In this document: piece by piece, positions 37,235-44,778 of the stretch | How the letters are laid out: every line of letters starts with the position of its first letter | How positions within the stretch are numbered: the stretch's first letter is position 1 | NCBI GenBank assembly: GCA_963743035.1 | Contig: CAVUOB010000011.1 | Span: 186,001 to 250,000, forward strand | Reading direction: 5' to 3' | DNA length: 64,000 nucleotides | From: PALSA-911 sp963743035 | Lineage (GTDB): Bacteria > Pseudomonadota > Alphaproteobacteria > Acetobacterales > Acetobacteraceae | Notes under the pieces: model-generated | Told to the model about the DNA's origin: nothing | Databases searched by the model: none | Seen by the model: the letters and a program-made list of their open reading frames with translations, nothing else | Program-made: the position numbers and the translations under genes

Positions 37235-37274
37235 GGAGCATGACCGCTTCCGAGCGGAACGGCGGTCATGCTCC
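37235..37274. repeat. Extragenic palindrome (GGAGCATGACCGC / GCGGTCATGCTCC)
   Basis: A perfect 13-base stem encloses a second TTCC/GGAA stem, giving a nested hairpin just downstream of the binding-protein gene. The sequence class (GAGCATGACC...GGTCATGCTC) matches interspersed elements I know from Rhizobiales-type genomes. It may act as a transcript end or mRNA stabiliser. Confidence 0.8.
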
Positions 37275-37292
37275 GGCCACGGCCCGGGCTGT

Positions 37293-37517
37293 TTACAAGC
37301 GGTGCGACGGTTCCTGCAGCGCGGCGGGCTCGGCGCTGCGGGCTGCGGTCGGCTCGTGATCCAGCAGCACATGCGCGAGCATCACCAGGCCGAACAGGCA
37401 GGCCGCATAGATCAGCGTCGCGACGAGGGCGAGGACCCGCGCCCGGGAGCGCGCGGTTTCGACCGGACCGCCGAGGTAGAGATACCTGGCGCGGCGGTAT
37501 GGTAGGAGCATCACCAT
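37293..37517 (-). CDS. Small single-pass membrane protein, unknown
   Basis: 74 residues from an ATG with GGAGGAAGG upstream. N-terminus MVMLLPYRRARYLYLGGP is positive, followed by one helix (LALVATLIYAACLFGLVMLAHVLL) and a polar tail. Probable inner-membrane protein with the N-terminus in the cytoplasm. A longer frame exists upstream but without a comparable ribosome site. No family recognised. Confidence 0.6.
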   Translation of the reverse strand: MVMLLPYRRARYLYLGGPVETARSRARVLALVATLIYAACLFGLVMLAHVLLDHEPTAARSAEPAALQEPSHRL

Positions 37518-37706
37518 GGCCTTCCTCCGGGCAGGTTCACGGGTTGACGATGGAAGAGATTTCTTTGCCGCAATGCAATATAGCGCAGGCGGCCGCACGA
37601 TGATGTGAGCGGGATCACAGCGGGCATGCGCTCCGGTCTGCCCCGATTTGCGTGCGATGGTGCGGCAGCGGGCTGTTCGCCTGCGTTCAGCCCCCGCAAG
37701 CCGCGA

Positions 37707-37737
37707 GCCTCGCTCAGCCCCAGCCTTGCTCAGCCCA
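37707..37737. repeat. Short tandem repeat across the RpiR-type gene's stop
   Basis: GCCTCGCTCAGCCCC (37707) recurs as GCCTTGCTCAGCCCA 16 bases later, and the stop codon of the regulator (37730-37732) lies in the second copy. Confidence 0.65.
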
Positions 37738-38641
37738 CGTCGTGGCGCTGGCCGCTGGCGGACTGGCGCAGATCGTTCAGGCGCTCGAGCGCCGCCATCG
37801 CCGCGTGCGGCCCGGCGGCGGCCAGGCCCAGGACCACGGCCTCCAGCGCGATCAGGCTCCCGCCGTGCAGCGCCACCCGACCGGCCCGGCCGCGCGGGGC
37901 GGTCAGCACGACATCCGCATCACCCGTGAGCCGGTTCTCCTCGCTGTCGGTGATCAGCACCACCGGCAGCCCCAGGCGCTTTGCCTCGGCGAACACGGTC
38001 AATACCTCGCGATAGGCGCGGCCATGGGCCATGGCCAGCACCGCATCGTCCTGGCGCAGGTCCAGCAACTGGTCCGCCAGCATGATCCCGGTGGCGTTCA
38101 GGCTCAGGCTGCGCCGGCCCGCGCGCTGCAGCAGGACGGAGGCGCAGGCGGCGAGGGGCGCGGACGGGCCGATGCCGAACACGGCGATCCGCTCCGCGCC
38201 GTTCAGCGCGCCGACCGCGGCGACGATCGCCGCCCGCGAGCCCGGCGATCGCAGCCGTTCCAGCGCTTCGCTATGGGCGTCCAGCACCAGGTCCACCGCC
38301 CGGGCCGTGTTCTCGCCGACATCGTCCAGCGTGCGGCGCATGTCGTCGGCCGGTGTCCGGGGCGCGTGCAGTGCGGCGACCAGCGCCTGCTTGAGCTCCA
38401 TCAGCCCCCCGAAGCCCAGCTGCTGCACGGTGCGCACGACGGTCGCGTCCGAGGTGCGGGTGCCGGCGGCAATTTCCCGGGCCGAGCTGGCGAGCACCGC
38501 GGCGCGGTTGGCGTCGATATGCCGGGCCACCCGCTTGGCGGACGGGCTGAGCTTTTCCCAGGATTGGCGCAGGCGTGCGGCGAACAGGTCGTCCGCCCGA
38601 GGCTGCGCCGCTTCCTCCGTCATGGGTGGGCTATTGTTCAT
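37730..38641 (-). CDS. RpiR/MurR-family transcriptional regulator
   Basis: About 303 residues. N-terminal HTH_6 domain (RQSWEKLSPSAKRVARHI, TSDATVVRTVQQLGFGGLMELKQAL) and a C-terminal SIS sugar-phosphate-binding domain (RIAVFGIGPSAPLAACASVLLQRAG, MAHGRAYREVLTVFAEAKRLGLPVVLITD). Such regulators sense phosphosugars or related metabolites. The ATG at 38641 was taken; 38677 and 38623 are alternatives. A 14-base palindrome upstream is its likely operator, and COG4280 is the divergent gene it would control, both inference. Confidence 0.85.
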   Translation of the reverse strand: MNNSPPMTEEAAQPRADDLFAARLRQSWEKLSPSAKRVARHIDANRAAVLASSAREIAAGTRTSDATVVRTVQQLGFGGLMELKQALVAALHAPRTPADDMRRTLDDVGENTARAVDLVLDAHSEALERLRSPGSRAAIVAAVGALNGAERIAVFGIGPSAPLAACASVLLQRAGRRSLSLNATGIMLADQLLDLRQDDAVLAMAHGRAYREVLTVFAEAKRLGLPVVLITDSEENRLTGDADVVLTAPRGRAGRVALHGGSLIALEAVVLGLAAAGPHAAMAALERLNDLRQSASGQRHDVG

Positions 38642-38670
38642 GTAGCGGATTCTTAATCTAGGATTTTGTA

Positions 38671-38684
38671 GTAGCATATGCTAC
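38671..38684. promoter_or_regulatory. Palindromic operator candidate between rpiR-type and COG4280 genes
   Basis: GTAGCATATGCTAC is a perfect 14-base palindrome in the 91-base divergent gap, flanked by an outer inverted pair CATGTAG (38640) and CTACATG (38680). Placement and symmetry fit a dimeric regulator such as the adjacent RpiR protein. Confidence 0.5.
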
Positions 38685-38732
38685 ATGACGCGGGCGGCAA
38701 GGTGCAAGTGATCCGTTGATCGGGAGAAAGGC

Positions 38733-39497
38733 ATGGTTTTCGCCTGGATGCATGCGGGCCCGTCGCTGCTGGCGGGCTTCCTGGCTTCGCTGGTGGAGTT
38801 CGTGGAGGCGCTGACCGTGGTGCTGGCCGTCGGCAGCGTCCGCGGCTGGCGTGGGGCGCTGGGCGGCAGCTTCGCCGCGTTGGCCGTGCTGCTGGCCATC
38901 ATCGTGCTCGCCGGCCCGGCGTTGACGCACATCCCGCTGACCGCGCTTCAGGTCGCGGTTGGCGCATTGCTGTTGCTGTTCGGCATGCGATGGCTGCGCA
39001 AGGCCGTGCTGCGCGCCGCCGGGGTGATCCCCTTGCACGACGAGCAGGCGGAATACGCCAGGGAGATCGCGGCCGCCCGCGCCATCGGCGGTGGCGGCGG
39101 CTGGGACCGGGTGGCGCTGTCGACGGCGTTTCAGATCACCATGCTGGAAGGCATCGAGGTGGTGTTCATCGTCATCGCCATCGGCGCTGGCGGGCCCGGC
39201 CTGCTCCTGCCCGCCAGCCTCGGCGCGCTGGCCGCGCTGTTGGTGGTCGTCGTGCTCGGGCTCGTCATCCATCGCCCGCTGGCCCGGGTGCCGGAGAATG
39301 CGCTGAAATTCGTCGTCGGCGTGCTGCTGTCCGGGTTCGGCGCCTTCTGGTTTGGCGAGGGCGTGGGCATTCGCTGGCCCGGGGAGGATTGGTCGATCCT
39401 GGCACTTGCGGCCGGCTTTCTCGCCGTTGCCGCGCTGGCCGTGCGGCTCAGCCGGGCGAGGCTGCTCCGGCGCCGCGGATCGGGAGTTGCGGCATGA
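38733..39497 (+). CDS. COG4280-type multi-spanning membrane protein
   Basis: 254 residues with seven hydrophobic helices. Two similar acidic helices stand out: LASLVEFVEALTVVLAVG (about 18-35) and TMLEGIEVVFIVIAIGAG (about 135-152), an E-x-x-E pattern in each half like that of ion or metal transporters. I recognise it as the uncharacterised COG4280 family; transport is inference from the paired glutamates. A GGGAGAAAGG Shine-Dalgarno precedes the start. It overlaps the next gene by four bases. Confidence 0.75.
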   Translation: MVFAWMHAGPSLLAGFLASLVEFVEALTVVLAVGSVRGWRGALGGSFAALAVLLAIIVLAGPALTHIPLTALQVAVGALLLLFGMRWLRKAVLRAAGVIPLHDEQAEYAREIAAARAIGGGGGWDRVALSTAFQITMLEGIEVVFIVIAIGAGGPGLLLPASLGALAALLVVVVLGLVIHRPLARVPENALKFVVGVLLSGFGAFWFGEGVGIRWPGEDWSILALAAGFLAVAALAVRLSRARLLRRRGSGVAA

Positions 39498-39712
39498 CCT
39501 GGGTGAGGACAATGCTGCGGACCGTTTGGGCCGAAATTTTCGCCCTGTTCGTCGACGATGCCGGTTTCGCGCTCAGCATCCTTGCCGCGCTGGCGGTGGT
39601 CTGGCTGGGCCTGTGGGTGCTGTATCTGCCCCCCGCCTGGATGGGCAGCCTCCTGTTCGCCGGTCTGGCCGTCATCCTGCTGGAAAGCACGCTCCGCCGC
39701 GCCGATCGTTGA
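39494..39712 (+). CDS. Small two-helix membrane protein next to COG4280
   Basis: 72 residues starting at ATG 39494 that overlaps the preceding TGA (ATGA). Two hydrophobic helices (GFALSILAALAVVWLGLWVLYLP and WMGSLLFAGLAVILLEST). The four-base overlap implies coupling, so it is probably a partner or subunit of the COG4280 protein. Confidence 0.65.
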   Translation: MTWVRTMLRTVWAEIFALFVDDAGFALSILAALAVVWLGLWVLYLPPAWMGSLLFAGLAVILLESTLRRADR

Positions 39713-39757
39713 TGGGCTGCGGGCGAGCAGGCCTGCCCCGCGTCAGGCCGTCCGGCT

Positions 39758-41119
39758 TCAGGCAGGCAAGGTGACGATCGCCTTCACGCCCTCACCGGGC
39801 TGGCCGTCCGGGCGACGGTTGACCAGCACCACGTCGCCGCCATGGGCGCGGAAGATGTTGCGCGCGATCGACAGGCCGAGGCCGGTGCCGCCGGTCTCCC
39901 GGTTGCGGCTGGTCTCCAGGCGGTGGAACGGCTCGAACACGCGGTCGAGCTGGTCGATCGGGATGCCGGGGCCGTTATCGGTGACCTCGATGGTCAGCAT
40001 CTGCGGCTCCGCCCCGGGTTCCGGCGGGATCAGGCGGACATGGGCGCTGCCGCCATAGGCCATGGCGTTGTTGATCAGGTTGGCCAGCGCCCGCTTCAGC
40101 GACAGCAGCCGCGCGGTGATGGTCATGTGCGCCGGACCGTCATAGGTGACCTGGTCCGCCTTGTGGGGATGGGTGTCGGCGGTCTCGTCGACGATGGTGC
40201 GCAGCAGTTCCGCGAGGTCGAGCGACGTGACCGGCTCGGAGGTCGCGGCGTCGCGGCCGAAGGCGAGGGTGGCAGAGACCATCGCTTCCAGATCCTCGAG
40301 GTCGGACAGCATCTTCCTGCGCTGTTCGTCGTCCTCGACGAATTCCGCGCGCAGCTTGAGGCGGGTGATGGGCGTGCGCAGGTCATGGCCGATGGCGGTC
40401 AGCAGCTCGGTGCGGTCCTGCACGAAGCGGCGGATGCGGTCGGCCATCAGGTTGAAGGCGGCGGCGGCGGTGGCGACCTCGCTCGGGCCGGTTTCCGGCA
40501 GCGGGGGCGCGTTGACGTCGCGGCCGAGCGCCTCGGCGGCGGCGGCGAGGGTGCGCACCGGCTCGGTCAGCCGGCGCACCGCCCACAGGCTGAGGAACGC
40601 GGCGGCGATGGTCATGGCGAAGAAGGCGTAGAGGAAGCTCGGAGAATGCCAGGGCCGCGGCGGGTCGATTCGCGCCTCCACGTTCAGCCAGGCGCGGGCG
40701 GGCAAGGCGAGGGAGACCATGATGCGGCCCTCCTCGATCCCGCCATAGATGCGCACCTCGCGCGGACGGAGCGGGGGCGGCAGCGGCACCATGCTGAGAT
40801 TGACCAGCACCAGGCGCTGCATGCCTGGCTGGGCGATTTCGAGATTGGGGGTCTTCGGGTTCTGCGACACGGTGGCGATATAGCCGACCGGCAGCCAGCC
40901 CTCGCCGAGATCGTAGTCGCGGTCCTGCGGCGGCGCGGCGGCCATCTGGCGGTAGAGGCCCATGATCCGTGCCGATACGTCGCGGACCTGCGCCAGGCGC
41001 TGCAGGTCCAGCCGGTCCAGGGCGTGAATGGTAAGGCCGGCGGCCTGCACCAGAGCGAGGCCGAGCAACAGCACGAGCGCGGTCTGGGACGCCAGGCTGC
41101 GCGGCCAGAACCTAAACAT
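39758..41119 (-). CDS. Sensor histidine kinase, EnvZ-like
   Basis: 453 residues. N-terminal helix (SLASQTALVLLLGLALVQAAGL), a periplasmic sensor loop of about 130 residues, a second helix near 170-190 (FLYAFFAMTIAAAFLSLW), HAMP, then HisKA with phospho-His245 in AIGHDLRTPITRLKLRAEF. ATP-binding N box (ALANLINNAMAYGG), G1 (VTDNGPGIP) and G2 (GGTGLGLSIARN) are intact. Paired with the response regulator upstream (26 bases apart), co-transcribed on the minus strand. The signal is unknown. Confidence 0.92.
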   Translation of the reverse strand: MFRFWPRSLASQTALVLLLGLALVQAAGLTIHALDRLDLQRLAQVRDVSARIMGLYRQMAAAPPQDRDYDLGEGWLPVGYIATVSQNPKTPNLEIAQPGMQRLVLVNLSMVPLPPPLRPREVRIYGGIEEGRIMVSLALPARAWLNVEARIDPPRPWHSPSFLYAFFAMTIAAAFLSLWAVRRLTEPVRTLAAAAEALGRDVNAPPLPETGPSEVATAAAAFNLMADRIRRFVQDRTELLTAIGHDLRTPITRLKLRAEFVEDDEQRRKMLSDLEDLEAMVSATLAFGRDAATSEPVTSLDLAELLRTIVDETADTHPHKADQVTYDGPAHMTITARLLSLKRALANLINNAMAYGGSAHVRLIPPEPGAEPQMLTIEVTDNGPGIPIDQLDRVFEPFHRLETSRNRETGGTGLGLSIARNIFRAHGGDVVLVNRRPDGQPGEGVKAIVTLPA

Positions 41120-41145
41120 CGCGCGGGTGTTTCAAACCTTCCGGG

Positions 41146-41868
41146 TCAGATGCGTTCGACCGTGGCCGCCAGCACATAGCCGCCGCCGCGCACCGTCTTG
41201 ATGATCTGGGCATGGCGGCCGTCGTCTTCCAGCTTGCGGCGCAGCCGGCTGACCGCGACGTCGATCGCGCGGTCGAACGGGCCGGCCTGGCGGCCGCGCA
41301 GCAGATCGAGCAGCATGTCGCGGGTCAGCACCCGGTTGGCGCGCTCCACCAGCGCCACCAGCAGGTCGTACTCGCCGCCGGTCAGCGGCACCTCCACCCC
41401 GTCCGGGTTCAGCAGGCGGCGGCGCGCCGGCTCCAGGATCCAGCCGGCGAAGCGCAGGTTGCGGGTCGGGTTCTCGGTCTTCGGGGTGGCGGCATGCTCG
41501 CCGGCGCGGCGCAGCACGGCGCGGATCCGGGCTAGCAATTCCCGCGGGTTGAACGGCTTGGCGACATAGTCGTCGGCGCCGAGCTCCAGGCCGATGATCC
41601 GGTCGGTCTCGTCGGCCATGGCGGTCAGCATGACGATCGGCACTTCCGCATTGGCGCGTAGCCAGCGGGCGAAGTCGAAGCCGCTTTCGCCGGGCAGCAT
41701 CAGATCGAGCACGACGAGGTTGAAATTGCCGGTCGACCAGACGCGGCGGGCTTCGCGCGCATCGCGCACGGCGGTGACGCGCAGTTGGTGCTTCTCGAAG
41801 AACTTCACCAGCAGGTCGCGGATTTCGCGATCGTCGTCGACGACAAGGATATGAGGAGATTGGTCCAT
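41146..41868 (-). CDS. OmpR-family response regulator
   Basis: 240 residues. Receiver domain with acidic cluster DDD at 11-13, phospho-Asp55 (VVLDLMLPG), Thr/Ala switch (MLTAMAD) and Lys in YVAKPFN. The C-terminal winged helix (PLTGGEYDLLVALVERANRVLTRDMLLDLL, DRAIDVAVSRLRRKLEDD) binds DNA. The start at MDQSPHILVV follows a longer upstream frame without similarity. A TTGACA box lies about 65 bases upstream on the minus strand. Forms a two-component pair with the kinase. Confidence 0.93.
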   Translation of the reverse strand: MDQSPHILVVDDDREIRDLLVKFFEKHQLRVTAVRDAREARRVWSTGNFNLVVLDLMLPGESGFDFARWLRANAEVPIVMLTAMADETDRIIGLELGADDYVAKPFNPRELLARIRAVLRRAGEHAATPKTENPTRNLRFAGWILEPARRRLLNPDGVEVPLTGGEYDLLVALVERANRVLTRDMLLDLLRGRQAGPFDRAIDVAVSRLRRKLEDDGRHAQIIKTVRGGGYVLAATVERI

Positions 41869-41977
41869 ACCCCAATGATACAAAAGATTCGCACGGATTG
41901 GCAGGGCCCATCGAACGCGGTTGCACTTTGTGTCAAATCGAACCGATGCGTAAGAAATCCTGTGTCTAATCAAGATG

Positions 41978-42005
41978 TTAAATTGTATTGTATCTGGCTT
42001 ATAAT
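41978..42005 (+). promoter_or_regulatory. Promoter candidate for the benE-like gene
   Basis: TTAAAT and TATAAT separated by 16 bases inside an AT-rich island (about 41940-42010). The -10 box is perfect and the -35 weak, which suggests activator dependence. The leader to the benE ATG is about 145 bases. Confidence 0.5.
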
Positions 42006-42155
42006 CGACTTCGTGACGAAATGGCCAACGCCGGCTGCCGCGAAACCGGCAATGGATACAGGCACTTGCGGGATCGGCCGGAACCGACCATCACCGCAGC
42101 CGACGGACCCTGCGCAAGGCCATGGGACCGGTAACGGGGCAGCAGGGATAGCCAG

Positions 42156-43337
42156 ATGCGGGGTTCGTTCTCGGTTCAGGCCTTTGCCGCCGGCGTGCTG
42201 GCGGCGTTCGTGGGATTCGCCAGTTCCTTCGCCGTCATCGTCCAGGGCCTGGTCGCGGTCGGCGCCAGCCGGGAGGAAGCGGCCTCCGGCCTGATGGCGC
42301 TGTCGGTCGCCATGGGTATCTGCGCGATCTGGCTGAGCCTGCGCACCCGGCTGCCGATCAGCATCGCCTGGTCCACGCCCGGCGGCGCGCTGCTGGCCAC
42401 CTCCGGCGCGGTGGAGGGCGGGTTTCCCGCCGCGGTGGGCGCGTTCCTGGTGTGCGGCGTGCTGATCGTGCTCGCCGGGCTGTGGCGCCCGCTCGGCCGC
42501 GGGGTCGCCGCCATTCCCGCGCCGCTGGCCAACGCCATGCTGGCCGGCGTGCTGCTGGGGCTCTGTCTCGCGCCGGTGAAGGCGGTGGCGCAGCAGCCCG
42601 TGCTCGGCCTGGCGATCATCGTGGTCTGGGCTCTCGTCGCCCGCTTCCGCCGGCTCTACGCGGTGCCGGCGGCGGTGCTGGTCACGGCGGTGCTGATCGT
42701 CGTCTCCACCCATATCGACGCCGCCGCCATGGGATCGCTCTGGCCCCGCCCGGTGCTGGTGACGCCGCGTTTCACCGCCGGCGCCGTCATCGGCGTCGCG
42801 CTGCCCCTGTTCATCGTCACCATGGCCTCGCAGAACATTCCCGGCATGGCGGTGCTCGGCGTCAACGGCTACCGGCCGGCGGCCGGTCCGCTGTTCACCA
42901 CCACCGGCGTGTTCAGCCTGCTCGCCGCGCCCTTTGGCGGCCATGCGGTGAACCTGGCCGCCATCACCGCCGCCCTCTGCGCCGGGGCGGATGCCCATCC
43001 CGATCCCGCCCGCCGCTACTGGGCCGCCGTGGTGGCCGGCGCCGGCTACGTGCTGTTCGGCCTCGCCGCCGGGGCCGCGATCGCCTTCATCAGTGCCGCC
43101 CCGCCGATCCTGATCGAGGCGGTCGCCGGCCTCGCCCTGCTCGGCGCCTTCGGCGGCGCGACCATGGCCGCGCTGGCCGACCCGAAAGACCGCGAGGCGG
43201 CGGTGATCACCTTCCTGGTCACGGCATCGGGGATCTCCTTCGCCGGTATCAGCGGCGCCTTTTGGGGCCTGCTCGCCGGCGGTGCCGTGATGGCCCTGGC
43301 GCGATGGAATCCGGCTGGAAGGCAGGGTTTCCAATAG
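42156..43337 (+). CDS. benE: BenE-family benzoate/H+ symporter
   Basis: 393 residues with about twelve hydrophobic helices. Family features: FVGFASSFAVIVQGLVAVGAS, SIAWSTPGGALLATSG (signature loop), LAPVKAVAQQP, VTMASQNIPGMAVLG and FGGHAVNLAAITAALCAG. Imports aromatic acids such as benzoate by proton symport. Positioned 55 bases before a carboxymuconolactone-decarboxylase-like gene, which supports an aromatic-acid role. No benABCD or cat genes are in the window. Confidence 0.88.
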   Translation: MRGSFSVQAFAAGVLAAFVGFASSFAVIVQGLVAVGASREEAASGLMALSVAMGICAIWLSLRTRLPISIAWSTPGGALLATSGAVEGGFPAAVGAFLVCGVLIVLAGLWRPLGRGVAAIPAPLANAMLAGVLLGLCLAPVKAVAQQPVLGLAIIVVWALVARFRRLYAVPAAVLVTAVLIVVSTHIDAAAMGSLWPRPVLVTPRFTAGAVIGVALPLFIVTMASQNIPGMAVLGVNGYRPAAGPLFTTTGVFSLLAAPFGGHAVNLAAITAALCAGADAHPDPARRYWAAVVAGAGYVLFGLAAGAAIAFISAAPPILIEAVAGLALLGAFGGATMAALADPKDREAAVITFLVTASGISFAGISGAFWGLLAGGAVMALARWNPAGRQGFQ

Positions 43338-43392
43338 CGCGACCAGCGGGCAGGATCGCAACGCCAACAAAAACCACGCAGGAGGAACAGCC

Positions 43393-43785
43393 ATGGCCAA
43401 GAGCGCAACCTATAAAAAGGGCAACGAAATGCGCCGCAAGCTGATGGGAGAGGCCTATGCCGACAAGCTCGACAAGTCGGTCTACACCGACAAGGTCATG
43501 GAAGGCTTCGGAGAGGTTACCCGCGAAACGATCTTCGGCACGCTGTGGACGCGCGGCGTCATCGACCTGAAGACCCGCACCCTGATCACCGTCATCTCCG
43601 ATACCGCCACGGCGCGCACGCCCGAACTGAAACTGCATCTGCGCATGGCCCTGAACCAGGGCTGGACCGAGGAAGAACTGACCGAAAGCATCCTGCATCT
43701 GGTCGGCTATGTCGGCGCCCCCACGGTTCGCGAGGCCCTGCTCACCGCGCGGGACACCTTCGCCGAAATCCGCGCGGAGACGTAA
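43393..43785 (+). CDS. Carboxymuconolactone decarboxylase-family protein
   Basis: 130 residues. The all-helical CMD fold, close to PcaC (4-carboxymuconolactone decarboxylase): WTRGVIDLKTRTLITVISDTATA, ELKLHLRMALNQGWTEEELTESILHLVGYVGAPTVREAL. It lacks the CxxC of the AhpD peroxidase branch, so decarboxylase-type chemistry is more likely. AGGAGG upstream. Its place behind benE suggests protocatechuate or related ring-fission work, but the rest of the pca route is absent here. Confidence 0.88.
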   Translation: MAKSATYKKGNEMRRKLMGEAYADKLDKSVYTDKVMEGFGEVTRETIFGTLWTRGVIDLKTRTLITVISDTATARTPELKLHLRMALNQGWTEEELTESILHLVGYVGAPTVREALLTARDTFAEIRAET

Positions 43786-43861
43786 GGCAGGTCAGCACGG
43801 GGAGGGCTGCCGCCTCCAGGCTGGACTTGGGGGACCCGGCCCCGATCTCAAGCTGGGCGGG

Positions 43862-44635
43862 CTAAGCCGGGCGGGGCGTCGCCCGGCTTAGCCCACGCGC
43901 GGCTTCCAGCAGCAGCGGCGCGAAGTTGCGGGCGAAGGCTTCCGGGTCCCATTCGCCGAGCGATCCGGCGATATGGAGCGCCGCGGCGGGCCGGCCATCG
44001 GTGTCGGTGACGGCCGCGCCGAGCGTCACCTCGCCGAGCGAGACCTCTTCTGCCGCCACGGCGTAGCCCTGGGCGCGGGCTTGTGCCACCTGCTGCAGGA
44101 TGGCGCCGGGATCGGTCAGGGTGCGCGCGGTCAGTGCCTCCCGGTCGCAACGCCGGATCAGCGCCTCGGCCTCCGCCGCCGGCAGCATCGCCAGGATGGC
44201 GCGCCCGCCCGCGGTGCTGACCACCGGCACCCGGCGCCCAATCAGGGACGACCAGAAATACTCCCGCTTGCTTTGCTGGCGGATCACGTAGATCAGCGAC
44301 GCATCCTCCCACAGGCTCAGGCTCACCCGCTCCCCGCAGGCGCGGCGCAGCTCGGCGACGACGGGCATCGCCATTTCCACCAGCGGCGTCGTGCGCAAAT
44401 AGTGAAAGGCGGTGTCCAGCGCCTGGGTGCCCAGGCTGAAGCGGCGTGTCTTGCCGTCCTTGTGCAGGTAGCCGAGGCGCCAGAGCGTGTGCGTGAAGCG
44501 TTGCGCGGCGCTCTTGTCGAGCTCGGCGGCGGCGGCGATCTCGGCCAGACTCATGGCCCCGGGACCCTCGCGGATGGCGTGCAGTACCAGGAAGGCCTTT
44601 TCGACCGACCCGACCAGAAGCGGATCCTTGCGCAT
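43862..44635 (-). CDS. IclR-family transcriptional regulator
   Basis: 257 residues. N-terminal winged helix (SVEKAFLVLHAI, SLAEIAAAAELDKSAAQRFTHTLWRLGYL) and C-terminal effector domain (FSLGTQALDTAFHYL, RVPVVSTAGGRAILAMLP, YAVAAEEVSLGEVTLGAAVTD). The ATG at 44635 has GGAAGG 5 bases upstream; a longer frame is unsupported. It is divergent from an MFS transporter with an inverted-repeat operator candidate between them, so it probably controls that transporter. Confidence 0.9.
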   Translation of the reverse strand: MRKDPLLVGSVEKAFLVLHAIREGPGAMSLAEIAAAAELDKSAAQRFTHTLWRLGYLHKDGKTRRFSLGTQALDTAFHYLRTTPLVEMAMPVVAELRRACGERVSLSLWEDASLIYVIRQQSKREYFWSSLIGRRVPVVSTAGGRAILAMLPAAEAEALIRRCDREALTARTLTDPGAILQQVAQARAQGYAVAAEEVSLGEVTLGAAVTDTDGRPAAALHIAGSLGEWDPEAFARNFAPLLLEAARGLSRATPRPA

Positions 44636-44661
44636 ACGGCCTTCCGTCTCCCCACCGGTTC

Positions 44662-44692
44662 TTGACACACTGCAGCAATACTGGAGTATGAT
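44662..44692 (+). promoter_or_regulatory. Promoter for the MHS-type transporter
   Basis: TTGACA (44662-44667) and TATGAT (44687-44692) with a 19-base spacer, in the only AT-rich stretch of the divergent gap. The spacer is longer than ideal. Confidence 0.5.
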
Positions 44693-44699
44693 TTTATAT

Positions 44700-44717
44700 A
44701 TCGTAATATAATACGAT
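44700..44717. promoter_or_regulatory. Inverted-repeat operator candidate (IclR-type)
   Basis: ATCGTA and TACGAT are perfect inverted arms around a six-base centre, just downstream of the -10 box and 62 bases before the transporter start. Placement suits repression by the adjacent IclR regulator. Confidence 0.55.
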
Positions 44718-44778
44718 GATCCTGTGCTCACGCGCAAGGTTGCCGTATCGGTTCGGCATCAGACACGAAAGGCATGGC

